Below are positions 1 through 10,655 of a stretch of DNA of 64,000 nt, piece by piece. The translations under genes were made by a program, and so were the position numbers. The stretch is from Isoetes taiwanensis. Lineage: Eukaryota; Streptophyta; Lycopodiopsida; Isoetales; Isoetaceae. A model generated the notes under the pieces. That model had not been told where the DNA came from. It ran no database searches and was given only the letters and a program-made list of their open reading frames with translations. The stretch spans positions 7,719,003 to 7,783,002 of the forward strand of contig JAJEKV010000006.1 in assembly GCA_021234155.1 (NCBI GenBank). Reading direction: 5' to 3'. Position 1 is the stretch's first letter. Each line of letters begins with the position of its first letter.

Positions 1-826
1 TATCTATCTAAAAAATGTGCTCGGTGCAATTTATAATATAGAGCGTCTCTGATATGATTGTTTTTGCATGTCTCTGATACTTTTCTTGTATACCATTTAT
101 GTTTTCCGTAGTAAGGCGTCTATCAAAACGCGCTCGGCGCGATTTCATTACTCACCACATGATTGTAACTTTCAGGATCTTCTAAAAACGTGAAAAGAAA
201 ATCAAAGCCCCGTGCAGTGGTCACGGACATCGGCAAGACCTAAAACCAAGAACGGAGGAAGATGTATCGGGCCAAGTGCATTTGGCACACGTTATGACCA
301 TGGACGATACCACCGGAATAATAAAGGCTCAGGTAGAGCCTCCATGTCCAGAAGAAGATCTACCAGAGGGCTCTGAATAGTTTGTGGAGATCTTCAAGAC
401 TAGCGGAAAGACAGATCTTATTTTCATGTCTAGAGTTAAGGAAACAGATCAAATGAAGAAACAAGGTATTCTGATCACATACGAAGAACAGGACGATTCA
501 TACTGTTCCATATTACTTGAAGCGGGTTAGAAAAATAAAAAAGGATTGAAGAAGTCAATGCGCTGCAGTGCCAGTTCCTTTAAAGAGACAGCCCTAAGAA
601 CGGATGAGGCCGCAAACCTCTTCAAATTTGGCTGGTCAGGTGGTGAACCATTGACACCAAAAAAAATATGTGAAGGTCTCTCAGCTGTGAGAAGAGCAAT
701 CAGTACAAGGCCATCAGCTAGTGTGTACCTACAAGCTTTAAAAGAGAAGGAAGATGCAAGTTCTAGAGGTAGGGAAACAGCAGACGCTCTACACATTACA
801 GATATGACTAGTGATGACGATAAGGC
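1..826 (+). pseudogene. Decayed exon with upstream palindrome-bearing intron, unknown protein
   Basis: From about 178 to 826 one forward frame stays mostly open, broken by two stops. It encodes a charged, helix-rich stretch containing LFKFGWSGGEPLTPKKICEG. A likely splice acceptor (TTTCAG) lies just before it at about 172-177. Upstream, two copies of the GC-rich palindrome (12-32 and 125-145) match the palindromes in introns at 14.2, 17.6, 33.5 and 35.8 kb. I infer that this is an N-terminal exon of the same family as the copies at 13.6 and 33.7 kb, cut off at 827 where the direct repeat begins. I do not recognise the protein, and homology to the other copies rests on the intron palindromes only. 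Confidence 0.35.
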
Positions 827-1607
827 CACACTCACCCCGGTTTTTGGTCCACTGTTGAAAACATCAGTTTTGGTAGGTCTACATGTCCTGTTTTCAAAGA
901 ATCCTACATGTGGATTTGTGGAGGTATGGTTTTGTTCGATAATGGTGTTCTTTTTTCAGTGGACTAAAACATCCACTGTTGTTTTGTAGTTTCTTCTATT
1001 GTGACATGTCATTTTATAATACAATCCACTGTAGGAAAGAGTACTTGAATTTCTACATGTCTAATAATTCTATTGTCACATGTCTTTATAGATGTAGGAA
1101 AGAATATTTGATTCTCTACATGTCCTATACTTCCATTCACATGTCTTTATAGTAGTAGGACAGTAGTACTTTTATTTGCTAAGGCATTGTAGGAAAGAAT
1201 ACATGAATTACTTATTACGTGTAATACTTCTATTGTCACACGTCTTTATAGAAGTGGGAAAAGAATACTTGATTCTCTACATGTCATATGCTTCCATGTC
1301 ACATGTCTTTTATAGTAGTAGGACAGAGTACTTTTATTTGCTAAGGCATTGTAGGAAAGAATACATGAATTACGACATGTGTAATACTTCTATTATTCTC
1401 ACATGTCTTTATAGAAGTAGGAAAGAGTACTTGATTCTCTACATGTCCTATCCTTCCATATCACTCTGCCCTTTATAGTGGTAGGACAGAGTACTTGATT
1501 TGCTACATGTGATGTGATGCACTCCATCACATGTTCTTATACTAGTATTCCATGTAACACAAGTTACTTCAACTACTTCAATTACTTAACACCTATTTTT
1601 GCATAAC
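827..1607 (+). repeat. Direct repeat, left copy (partner at 8999-9736)
   Basis: This stretch is nearly identical to 8999-9736 in the same orientation. Inside are tandem units of about 150-180 bp carrying the recurring words ACATGTCTTTATAG and GTAGGAAAGAATAC. The similarity begins at CACACTCACCCC and stops after CCTATTTTTGCATAAC. The ends are not TG...CA, so an LTR identity is not supported. It marks the left edge of a composite repeat about 8.9 kb long. Several short open frames here come from the tandem units and are not genes. Confidence 0.8.
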
Positions 1608-1614
1608 GGCAATT

Positions 1615-2915
1615 AACATGCCAAGGTGGCTCTAACATGCCACCTAGGCTCAAACATGCCAAGGTGGCTCCAACATGCCACCTAGGCTCCAACATGACAA
1701 AATGGCTCAAACATGCCACCTAGGCTCCAACGTGCTCAAACATGCCAATGCAGTCCAACATGCCACCTATGCTAACTCTGCCAAGGTGGCTCAAATATGC
1801 CACGCGGGCTCCAACATGCCACCTAGGCTCCAACATTCCTAGGTGGCTCAAACATGCCACATAGGCTCAAACATGCCATGCGTGCTCACTTAGGCTCCAA
1901 CATGCCAAGGTGGCTCCAACATGCCACCTAGGGTTCAAACATGCCAAGGTGGCTCAAACATGCCACCTAGGCTCCCAACATGCCACCTAGGCTCAAACAT
2001 GCCGTGTGGCTCAAACATGCCAAGGTGGGCTCAAACATGCCACCTAGGCTCCAACATGCCACCTAGGCTCAAACATGCCAAGGTGGCTCAAACATGCCAC
2101 GTGGGCTCCACCATGCCACCTAGGCTCCAACATGCCAAGGTGGCTCACAACATGCCACCTAGGCTTAAATATGCCAAGTTGGCTCAAACATGCCACCTAG
2201 GCTCCAACATGCCACCGCGGGCTCTAACCCCGCCACCTAGGCTCAAACATGCCACGCGGGCTCCAACATGCACACGTGCCAAGGTGGCTCCAACATGCCA
2301 CCTAGGCTCCAACATGCTCAAACATGCCACGCGCGGGCTCTAACATGCCACCCATGCTCCAACTTGCCAAGGTGGCTCAAATATGCCACTGCGGCTCTAA
2401 CATGCCAAGGTGGCTCAAGCATGCCACACGGGCTCCAACATGCCACCCTAGGCTCTAACATGGCAAGGTGGCTCAAACATGCCACGTGGTTCCAACATGC
2501 CACCTAGGCTCCAACATGCCAAGGTGGGCTCCAACATGCCAAGGTGGCCTCAAACATGCCACCCAGGCTCCAACGTGCTCAAACATGCCAAGGTGGCTCA
2601 AACATGCCCACGTGGGCTCCAACATGCCAAGGTGGCTCAAACATGCCACCTAGGCTCAAACATGCCAGGTGTGGTTTCCCACATGCCAAGGTGGCTCCAA
2701 CATGCCACCTAGGCTCAAACACATGCCAAGGTGGCTCAAACATGCCACCTAGGTCGCAACATGACAAAATGGCTCAAACATGCCACCTAGGCTCCAACGC
2801 TCAAACATGCCACGCTGGCTCCAACATACCAAGGTGGCTCCAACATGCCATGCAGCTCCAACATGCCAAGGTGGCTCGTGCATGCCACCTAGTCTCAAGC
2901 ATGTCACCTAGGCAC
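1615..2915 (+). repeat. 19-bp minisatellite array, forward orientation
   Basis: This is a dense array of 19-21-bp units of two alternating types: AACATGCCAAGGTGGCTCA and AACATGCCACCTAGGCTCC. Because the two types carry AGGTGGC and GCCACCT, neighbouring units form inverted repeats with an 8-nt spacer, so a single strand could fold into serial hairpins. The open frames rich in MPRWLKHA or MPPRLQHA are translations of the satellite and are not proteins. The same unit occurs in reverse orientation at 5389-6392. Confidence 0.9.
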
Positions 2916-3062
2916 CCCAAGTGGTGACATGGCATGCCAAGTAAGCAAGGTCAAGTTTTGACTAGGGTTAAAACCAAAGATGTCCATCTTTGGTCTTTTC
3001 ATTGGGTGATGTTGGCAAATTTTAGGTGACATGGCTAGATGATGGTGACATGGACCTTGGAT
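2890..3062. repeat. Left inverted arm (pairs with 5248-5425)
   Basis: This unique-sequence arm abuts the forward satellite. Its reverse complement appears at 5248-5425, next to the reverse satellite; shared words include CCAAAGATG, CATTGGGTGATGTTGGCAAA and GACATGGCTAGATGATGGTG. Together with the oppositely oriented satellites, the arms make 1.6-6.4 kb one large interrupted palindrome around a core of about 2.2 kb. Confidence 0.75.
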
Positions 3063-3138
3063 GTGCCGCAAACACGGGGGTGCACCTCGGACGGCGGCCC
3101 CTTTCTTTGTGAAGGGGAGTCTCCGAAAGGTATATATG

Positions 3139-3508
3139 CTGGTGCATTTTCTTGGCGATGCAAGCCATGCCGCACATCCCCGCCAAGATTTCACCTTTTT
3201 CGAGACCCGGATTTTATCCCGGCTTTTTTTGTGTTTATGCTCCGAAATTCATAATTAATGCATGGGGCAGGGAAAAATCCTGGTTTTCAGCCAGCTGGCT
3301 TGCCAAGTGGCCCCGGAGAGTATAGGAAAATCCCCAGATTTCCGGATGAGTTTTAGACCCTCGATTTTTTATTGGGATGGGCGATTGCTGGCCCCGACAA
3401 GGTTTAGACCACGTTTTCGATTTTGGGGCATGGAGGAGGCCCCGGATTGGCGATCCGATCTCGCCGTGCCGTCCGAACGGCGAAATTACCCTAGGGACAA
3501 GTTCCACG
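3139..3508 (+). repeat. Core direct repeat, copy 1 (partner 3969-4346)
   Basis: This unit of about 370 bp recurs at 3969-4346 with substitutions and small indels. Shared landmarks are CAAGATTTCACCTTTTTCGA, the TTTTCAGCCAGCTGGCTTGC segment, TTTAGACCACGTTTT and GACAAGTTCCACG. No conserved open frame runs through both copies, so I treat it as non-coding. The stretch that follows (3590-3730) resembles 6575-6720. Confidence 0.75.
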
Positions 3509-3968
3509 GGCGAAGTTTTCCTGTGGGATCAATCACTTACCCCCTCACTAGGAGGTATTCAAAGATCCACCTCCATGCCAATTGACTACAAGTGTGTAGT
3601 AAACCACCTACTTTGGCGTTTCTTGGAGAGGGGTGGTCTTCTGCCTACCTAAACTTGGTCCCCTAGGTAATGGGGATGTTCCGGGTCCATTGGCGAGCCA
3701 GCCGGTTGCTCCGAGTGGGGGTCCGCCCGGCCCTCGGCCCCACTTTGGACTAGTTTTATGGAGAACAAGATACTTGGGGTTCACCCCGAGGCCCCCGGTA
3801 GAAGATTGAAGTGAGAATAGCAGCACTAGGGACTGCTAGGTGGTATACATGTGACCACCTGAGAAGCAAAGCTAGCTCCACTACCTAGTAGGACGCTACC
3901 ACCCTAAGTGGTCTCCGGAAGGGGTTGGCTCGAAGCTCGCCTCATGCCCTCCCAGCAGCTTCTATTGC
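3509..3968. other. Spacer between core repeats
   Basis: There is no supported gene here. Part of it (about 3590-3730: CTTGGAGA, AAACTTGGTCCCC and the CCATTGG segment) resembles 6575-6720, so the two regions probably derive from the same repeat. Confidence 0.4.
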
Positions 3969-4346
3969 CGGTGCATTTTCTTCTTGGTGCAGCCATGCTG
4001 CACATCCCGCCAAGATTTCACCTTTTTCGAGACCCGGATTTTTATCCGTGCTTTTCTTTTGTGTTTATGATCCGGAAATTCATGATTAATGCATGGGGGG
4101 AAAAAATCATGGTTTTCAGCCAGCTGGCTTGCCAAGTGGCCCCGAGCGCATGGTGAAAATCCCTGGTATTTCCGGGTGAGCTTTAGACCCTCGATTTTTA
4201 TTGGGATGGCCACCGCTATTCCCGACAGTGGTTTAGACCACGTTTTTATTTTGGGGCATGGAGGAGGCCCCGGATTGGCGATCCTGGGACCTCTCCATGT
4301 CATCCGGAACCGAAATTACCCTAGGGGACAAGTTCCACGCCCTCTT
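3969..4346 (+). repeat. Core direct repeat, copy 2 (partner 3139-3508)
   Basis: This is the second copy of the unit described at 3139-3508. It is followed immediately by the telobox tandem repeats, which suggests stepwise local duplication inside the inverted arms. Confidence 0.75.
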
Positions 4347-4371
4347 GATCGAGGAGCATCCCCTGAAAATC

Positions 4372-5165
4372 CTACCAAACCCTAGGGTTTGGTAGGGTTT
4401 ACATCTCGAAAGGCCAAGGCGAGGACCAACACATCCGAAACTTTGCATGGAGTTCTCTCGTGTATGCCTCGGGGACCATGCCCGAGATGGGGTCACCCCT
4501 CCGCAAAGATGTTTTTTGCACTCTTCACCTGAAAGGGGCTTGTGAAGGGGAGTCTCCGAAAGGTATGTCAGACCGGAAATTTGGCTCGCCTTCCAATGCC
4601 ATGAGGGTAATCCAAAGATGGGTATTCCACGCCAGATCCTCGGGCCCCTCGGGTCATCTGAGCATCTCAGACAACCCTATCAAACCCTAGGGTTTGCTAG
4701 GGTTTACATCTCGAAGGCCAAGACCTGAGACTCACACATCCCAAGCTTTGCATGGAGTTCTCCTGTGGTATGCCTCGGGGACCATGCCCGAGATGGGGTC
4801 AATCCCCCTCAAGCATGCTTGCCTGCACTCCCCCTTCACCGAAAGGGGCTTGGGAAGGGGAGTCTCCCGAAAAGGTATGTCAGACCGAAATTTGGCTGCC
4901 TCCCCCTGCCATGAGGGTAATCCAAAGACGTGGTATTCCACGCCGATCCCGGGCCCCTCCGGGTCATCTGGAGCATCCCCTGAATGTAAACCCTATCAAA
5001 CCCTAGGGTTTGCTAGGGTTTACATCTCGAAGGCCAAGACGGAGACACACATCCCAAACTTTGCATGGAGTTCTCTCTGGTATGCCTGGGACCATGCTCG
5101 AGATGGGGTCAATCCCCCTCGCAAGAACATGCTGATCCGCTCCCCTTCACCGAAAGGGGCTTGTG
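4372..5165 (+). repeat. About 310-bp tandem repeat with inverted telobox at each unit start
   Basis: There are three units, the last partial, starting near 4372, 4679 and 4993. Each begins with CAAACCCTAGGGTTTG followed by TAGGGTTTAC, that is, head-to-head plant telomere-type motifs (AAACCCTA/TAGGGTTT). It then runs through TTTGCATGGAGTTCTC, GAGATGGGGTCA and GAAAGGGGCTTG. The open frames in the units lie in different frames and do not correspond to known proteins. Confidence 0.8.
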
Positions 5166-5247
5166 AGTTCTCCAAGATCCTTCTATTCTATCCCTTGCCA
5201 AACTCCTCTACAAAAATTTCAAAGGTTATCATATTTCTTGCATAAAG

Positions 5248-5425
5248 TCCTAGTCACGTCACCACCATCTAGCCATGTCACCCTAAATTTGCCAACATCA
5301 CCCAATGAAAAGACCAAAGATGGACATCTTTTCATTTTTGGCCTAGTCAAAACTTGGCCTTGCTTACTTGACATGCCATGTCACCACTTGGAGTGCCTAG
5401 GTGGCATGCTTGAGCCTAGGTGGCA
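5248..5425. repeat. Right inverted arm (pairs with 2890-3062)
   Basis: This is the reverse complement of the left arm, entering directly into the reverse-oriented satellite. It closes the large interrupted palindrome that begins in the array at 1615. Confidence 0.75.
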
Positions 5426-6392
5426 TGCCTGAGCCACCTTTGCATGTTGGAACCTAGGTGGCATGTTGGAGCCTACGTGGCATATGGAGCCACATTGACA
5501 TGTTTGAGCCTAGGTGGCATGTTTGAGCCACCTTGGCATGTTAGAGCCCACGTGGCATGTTAGAGCCCACGTGGCATGTTGGAGTCCACGTGGCATGTTT
5601 GAGCCACCTTGGCATGTTGGAACCTAGGTGGCATGCTGGAGCCCAGGTGGCATGTTGGAGCCTAGGTGGCATGTTGGAGCCCACGTGGCATGTTGGAGAT
5701 GAGGTGGCACGCTGGAGCCTAGGTGGCATGCTAGAGCCCACGTGGCATGTTGGAGCCTAGTTGGCATGTTGGAGCCTACGTGGCATGTTGAAGCCTTGGT
5801 GGCATGTTGGAGCCTAGGTGGCATATTTGACCACCTTGGCGTGCTTGAGCCTAGGTGGCACGCTGGAGCCAACTTTTAGCATGTTGGAGCTCACGTGGCA
5901 TGTTGGAGCCTAGGTGGCATGTTGGAGCCTAGGTGGCATGCTAGGTGGCATGTTGGAGCCCACGTGGCATGTTGGAGCCTAGGTGGCATGTTGGATCCTA
6001 GGTGGCATGTTGGAGCCTACGTGGCATGTTGGAGCCTAGGTGGTGATGTTTGAGCCACCTTGGCACGCTTTTGAGCCTAGGTGGCATGTTGGAGCCACCT
6101 TGGCATGTTGGAGCCTAGGTGGCATGTTGGAGCCTAGGTGGCACGCTGGAGCCTAGGTGGCATGCTATAGCTCACGAGGCATGTTGGAGCCTAGTTGGCA
6201 TGTTGGTTTTACGCGGCATGTTGATGCCTGTGTGGCATGTTGGAGCCTAGGTGGCATATTTGAGCCACCTTGGCATGCTTGAGCCTAGGTGGCACGCTGG
6301 AGCCAACTTGGCATGTTGGAGCTCACGCGGCATGTTGGAGATCACGTGGCATGTTGGAGCCCGTGTGGCATGTTATAGCCTAGGTGGCTAGA
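5389..6392 (-). repeat. 19-bp minisatellite array, reverse orientation
   Basis: These are the same units as at 1615-2915 read on the other strand, seen here as TGTTGGAGCCTAGGTGGCA and TGTTTGAGCCACCTTGGCA, with GCCCACGTGGCATG variants. The array ends abruptly at GACCCCGTGAGACGG. The open frames on both strands are satellite translations. Confidence 0.9.
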
Positions 6393-7037
6393 CCCCGTGA
6401 GACGGACATCACAAAGGTTACCGGAAGCGGTGCTTTCCTACGGTGCTCCAGGGAGGGCAAAATGCCAATGCCTCCCTTCCCGAACCCGCTTCCCTATCCG
6501 AATCGCTGAATTCTCCATTCAAGTAACTTGCTTCGAAAGGTGCTCAAGAAAATTCAAGATCCGCCCTGGGACCAATTGACTACTTAACGTATTGGACGTG
6601 AGCTACTTTTGTGCTTCTTGGAGAAGGGGCAGTCTTCGCCCACTAAACTTGGTCCCCGTGGTAAAGTCGACATTTTGAATCCATTGGGCGTAGCCAGTTC
6701 CACGCTTTGAGTGGGAGAGTTGGGTCTGGCCTCAGGGCCGGGCCTTCGAGAGGACCTTTGGGGCTTAACCGCCCCCGGAAGGTTTTAAGGGTCCGATTTT
6801 CCCGCATCAACACCCTCCTCTACATAATGACATTGTGCAAGATCCTGGTGGAATCTCGACTAGGATACGGCCTCCAAAATGTAAACCCCGCATTTGCTAG
6901 GTTATTGAAAGGTTAAGTTATGGAGGTCGAAGTTTTAGTCGGGTTGCACTTGGGACTTGGTCGAAGTCGCAGCCTTGAAAAATGTGAACTAATAGGAACC
7001 GAGGGAATGGGGTTTGGATTTATCCTCCTCCTAGTAC
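6393..7037. other. Spacer related to the 3.6-kb core sequence
   Basis: About 6575-6720 resembles 3590-3730. The rest holds short, unrecognised open frames with no splice context or family motif. I see no supported gene. Confidence 0.4.
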
Positions 7038-7400
7038 AATTAGAAATCAAAGAGCACCTTTTTATCAAAATTGTTTGGGATCATTCGGTATGACCATTAG
7101 ATCCAAACTCGAATTATTCGGTACGATATCATGTGTGTTTAGTTAGGTGCACCTAGCTATCGATAAAACGACCACGTTTGGCCTCCGAAACGTAAACCCT
7201 ACAATAACCTAGCAACACACAGGGTTTACGTTTCGGAGGCCAAAACGTGGTCGTTTTCTTGGATAGCTAGGTGCACCTTTGATAAACACACATGCGGAGC
7301 CATGGCAATCGAAATAATGTAGAAGTTTGGATCTATTGGCCATCCTAATGATCCCAAACAATTTTGCTAACGCGAAAAGGCGCTCTTGACTTCTAATTGC
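7038..7400. repeat. Foldback element, long inverted arms
   Basis: The left arm (7038-7200) and right arm (7218-7400) are inverted copies. The innermost part is near perfect (ACGTAAACCCT / AGGGTTTACGT, GGCCTCCGAAACG / CGTTTCGGAGGCC) and the outer part is more diverged (AATTGTTTGGGATCATT on both arms). The spacer at the centre is only about 17 bp, so the element could form one long hairpin. No open frame is present. It looks like a foldback or MITE-type element. Confidence 0.8.
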
Positions 7401-7416
7401 AAAAGGTCATCATGCC

Positions 7417-7692
7417 CACATGGCATGTTTGAGCCACCTTGGCATGTTTGAGCCTAGGTGGCATGTTGGAGCCCACATGGCATGTTTGAGCCACCTTGGC
7501 ATGTTAGGGCCTAGGTGGTATGTTTGAGCCACCTTGGCATGTTTCAGCCTAGGTGGCATGTTTGAGCCACCTTGGCATGTTGGAGCCTAGGTGGCATGTT
7601 GGACCCTGCGTGGCACGTTTGAGCCACCTTGACATTTTGAGCCACCTTGGCATGTTTGAGCCTAAGTGGCATGTTGGTGCCTAGGTGGCTCA
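7417..7692 (-). repeat. 19-bp minisatellite block, reverse orientation
   Basis: These are the same units as at 5389-6392. Near 7690 the array flips to forward orientation within one unit. Confidence 0.85.
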
Positions 7693-8868
7693 AGCATGCC
7701 AAGGTGGCTCAAACATGCCAAGGTGGCTCAAACATGTCACCACTGGGGTTTTTCAATGGCATTCTTGGCAATGGTTCTAAAAAAGAAAGATGGCTTGCCA
7801 TTTGTAGGGACCGGATAAATGCGTGTAGCTACGTGGGCTCCCCCAACATGCCAAGGTGGCTCAAGCATGCCACCTAGGCTCCAACATGCCAAGGTGGCTC
7901 AAACATGCCATGTGGGCTCCAACATGCCACCTAGGCTCCAACATGCCAAGGTGGCTCAAACATGCCACCTAAGCTTCAACATGCCACCTTGGCTCAAACA
8001 TGCCACCTACCTAGGCTCCAACATGCCAAGGTGGCTCAAACATGCCACCTAGGCTCCAACAAGCCACCTTCGCTCAAACATGCCAAGGTGGCTCAAACAT
8101 GCCAAGATGGCTCAAACATGCCACGCTGGCTCCAACATGATAGGCTCCAACATGCCAAGTTGGATCAAACATGCCATGGGGCTCCAACATGCCAAGGTGG
8201 TCAAACATGCCATGCGGGCTCCAACATGCCACCTAGGCTCCAACATGCCAAGGTGGCTCAAACATACCACCTAGGCCGTAACATGTCAAGGTGGCTCAAC
8301 ATGCCATGTGGGATCCAACATGCCACCTAGGGTCCAACATGCCAAGGTGGGCCAAACATGCCACGTGGGCTCCAGACATGCCACCTAGGCTCCAACATGC
8401 CAAGGTGGCTCAAACATGCCACTTGGCTCAAACATGCCAAGGTGGCTCAAACATGCCACGCGGGCTCAAACATGCCAAGGTGGCTCAAACATGCCAAGTT
8501 GGCTCCAACATGCCACCTAGGCTCCAACATGCCAAGGTGGCTCAAGCATGCTACCTAGGCTCCAACATGCCAAGGTGGCTCAAACATGCCACCTAGGCTT
8601 CAACATGCCACCTTGGCTCAAACATGCCAAGGTGGTGCAAACATGCCAAGATGGCTCAAACATGCCACGCGGGCTCCAACATGCCACCTAGGCTCCAACA
8701 TGCCAAGGTGGCTCAAACATGCCAAGGTGGGTCCAACATGCCAAGGTGGTTCCAACAAGCCACCTTAGCTCAAACATGCCAAGGTGGCGCAAACAAGCCA
8801 AGATGGCTCAAACATGCCATGCGGGCTCCAACATGCCACATAGGCTCCAACATGCCAAGGTGCATCAA
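7692..8868 (+). repeat. 19-bp minisatellite block, forward orientation
   Basis: Forward units as at 1615-2915 are interrupted once by about 100 bp of non-satellite sequence (7741-7840). The open frames are array translations. Confidence 0.85.
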
Positions 8869-8998
8869 ACATGTCTAGGTGGCATGTTTGATCCATCTTG
8901 GCATGTTGGAGCTAGGTGGCATGTTGGAGCCCACATGGCATGTTTGAGCCACCTTGGCATGTTTGAGCCTAGGTGGCATGTTTGGGCCACCTTGGCAT
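8868..8998 (-). repeat. Short reverse minisatellite block
   Basis: A few reverse-oriented units complete a third orientation switch. They run directly into the right-hand direct repeat at 8999. Confidence 0.8.
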
Positions 8999-9736
8999 CA
9001 CACTCACCCCGGTTTTTGGTCCACTGTTGAAAACATCAGTTTTGGTAGGTCTACATGTCCTATTTTCAAAGAATCCTACATGTGGATTTGTGGAGGTATG
9101 GTTTTGTTCGATAATGGTGTTCTTTTTTCAGTGGACTAAAACATCCACTGTTGTTTTGTAGTTTCTTCTATTGTGACATGTCATTTTATAATACAATCCA
9201 CTGTAGGAAAGAATACTTGAATTTCTACATGTCTAATAATTCTATTGTCACATGTCTTTATAGATGTAGGAAAGAATATTTGATTCTCTACATGTCCTAT
9301 ACTTCCAGTCACATGTCTTTATAGTAGTAGGACAGAGTACTTTATTTACTAAGGCATTGTAGGAAAGAATACATGAATTACGACATGTGTAATACTTCTA
9401 TTGTCACATGTCTTTATAGAAGTAGGAAAGAATACTTGATTCTCTACATGTCGTATGCTTTCATGTCACATGTCTTTATAGTAGTAGGAAAGAGTACTTT
9501 ATTTGCTAAGGCATTGTAGGAAAGAATACATGAATTACGACATGTGTAATACTTCTATTGTCACATGTCTTTATAGAAGTAGGAAAGAATACTTGATTCT
9601 CTACATGTCCTATCCTTCCATATCACGGGTCTTTATAGTGATGCGTGCATTCCATCACATGTCGTTATACTAGTATTCCATGTAAGACAAGTTACTTCAA
9701 CTACTTCAATTATATAACGCCTATTTTTGCATAACA
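8999..9736 (+). repeat. Direct repeat, right copy (partner at 827-1607)
   Basis: This is the near-identical partner of 827-1607, with the same internal tandem units and the same end point (CCTATTTTTGCATAAC). It bounds the composite repeat on the right. Its shorter length reflects loss of part of one internal unit. Confidence 0.8.
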
Positions 9737-10205
9737 AAACCATCAAGAATTTTATTTGTATTCCTTGAGGGGGTGCAGGACCGCTGCAACAAATCCCTAA
9801 GCATTAATGTCATAGGACCATGCAAAATCCTAACAATATCCTAACATTTTGGATATTGTTAGAGAAAGACCAATTAAACCACGCCTACATTTTTGCATAA
9901 CAAACCATTAAGAATTGTGAGATGTATTTCTTTATGGAGGAAAGGATCATTGCAACAAATCCCCAAGCATTAAAATGGCAAGACCATGCAATATCCTAAC
10001 ATTATTCCCCATTTTGGATATCGTTGGTGGAACACCATTAAACCGTTCCTACATCTTGGTATAATTTAGACCATTAAGAATTTGAGATGTAATTGTTTAT
10101 GGGGAATAGGACCATTGCAACAAATCCCCAAGCATTATAAAATGGCAAGACTACGCAATATCCTAACATTATCCCCCCATTTTGGATACATTAAACCATG
10201 CCTAT
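9737..10205 (+). repeat. Three tandem units of about 160 bp
   Basis: Three related units each contain CCATTAAGAATT (or CCATCAAGAATT), GCAACAAATCCC, AAGCATTA, the ATCCTAACATT segment and TTTTGGATA. Units start near 9738, 9900 and 10070. No coding potential is visible. Confidence 0.7.
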
Positions 10206-10290
10206 ATCTAGTTGGTACTAAGGTTCGCTATAGATGATCCAATAGTTATCCACGTCATCCAATGGTTTTAATTGTATCTAATTTATCTTA

Positions 10291-10415
10291 TCCAATGGTT
10301 CTTTGAAAAACAATATAACTTATTGCACTTAGACGATTTGCACTAAGAATCCAATGGTTCTTTGAAAAACAAGATAACTTATTGCACTTAGACGATTTGC
10401 ACTAAGAATCCAATG
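10291..10415 (+). repeat. 59-bp tandem duplication
   Basis: TCCAATGGTTCTTTG starts at 10291 and again at 10350, and the next unit begins at 10409. The two full units are almost identical over TTGCACTTAGACGATTTGCA. Confidence 0.8.
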
Positions 10416-10534
10416 GCGAAGTCAAATCTCCATTCCGGAGCCTTTGTACTGCCCGAACGACAAAACACTTGGGTAACGTTTTTGGTAGGACTGTAGGACA
10501 ATTTTGGTAGGTCTACAGTTTTGGTAGGTCTACA

Positions 10535-10655
10535 TGTTGGTGCCTAGGTTGCATGTTTGAGCCACCTTGGCGTGTTTGAGCTTAGGTGGCGTGCTTGAGC
10601 TACCTTGCCATGTTTGAGCATAGGTGGCATGTTGGAGCCCACATGGCATGTTTGA
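10535..10655 (-). repeat. Outlying minisatellite fragment
   Basis: About six reverse-oriented units of the 19-bp satellite follow TTTTGGTAGGTCTACATG, a phrase also found near the start of both direct repeats. This is a detached piece of the composite repeat. Confidence 0.7.

Noticed and set aside
1921-8878. Long open frames in the satellite blocks (MPRWLKHA-type repeats) as proteins
   Set aside because: They occur on both strands and in all frames because the 19-bp unit lacks stops. Substitutions do not preserve the reading frame.
827-9736. Direct repeats as LTRs of a retrotransposon
   Set aside because: No TG...CA ends, no primer-binding site or polypurine tract recognised, no gag-pol between them, and tandem repeats inside. 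Kept as direct repeats only.
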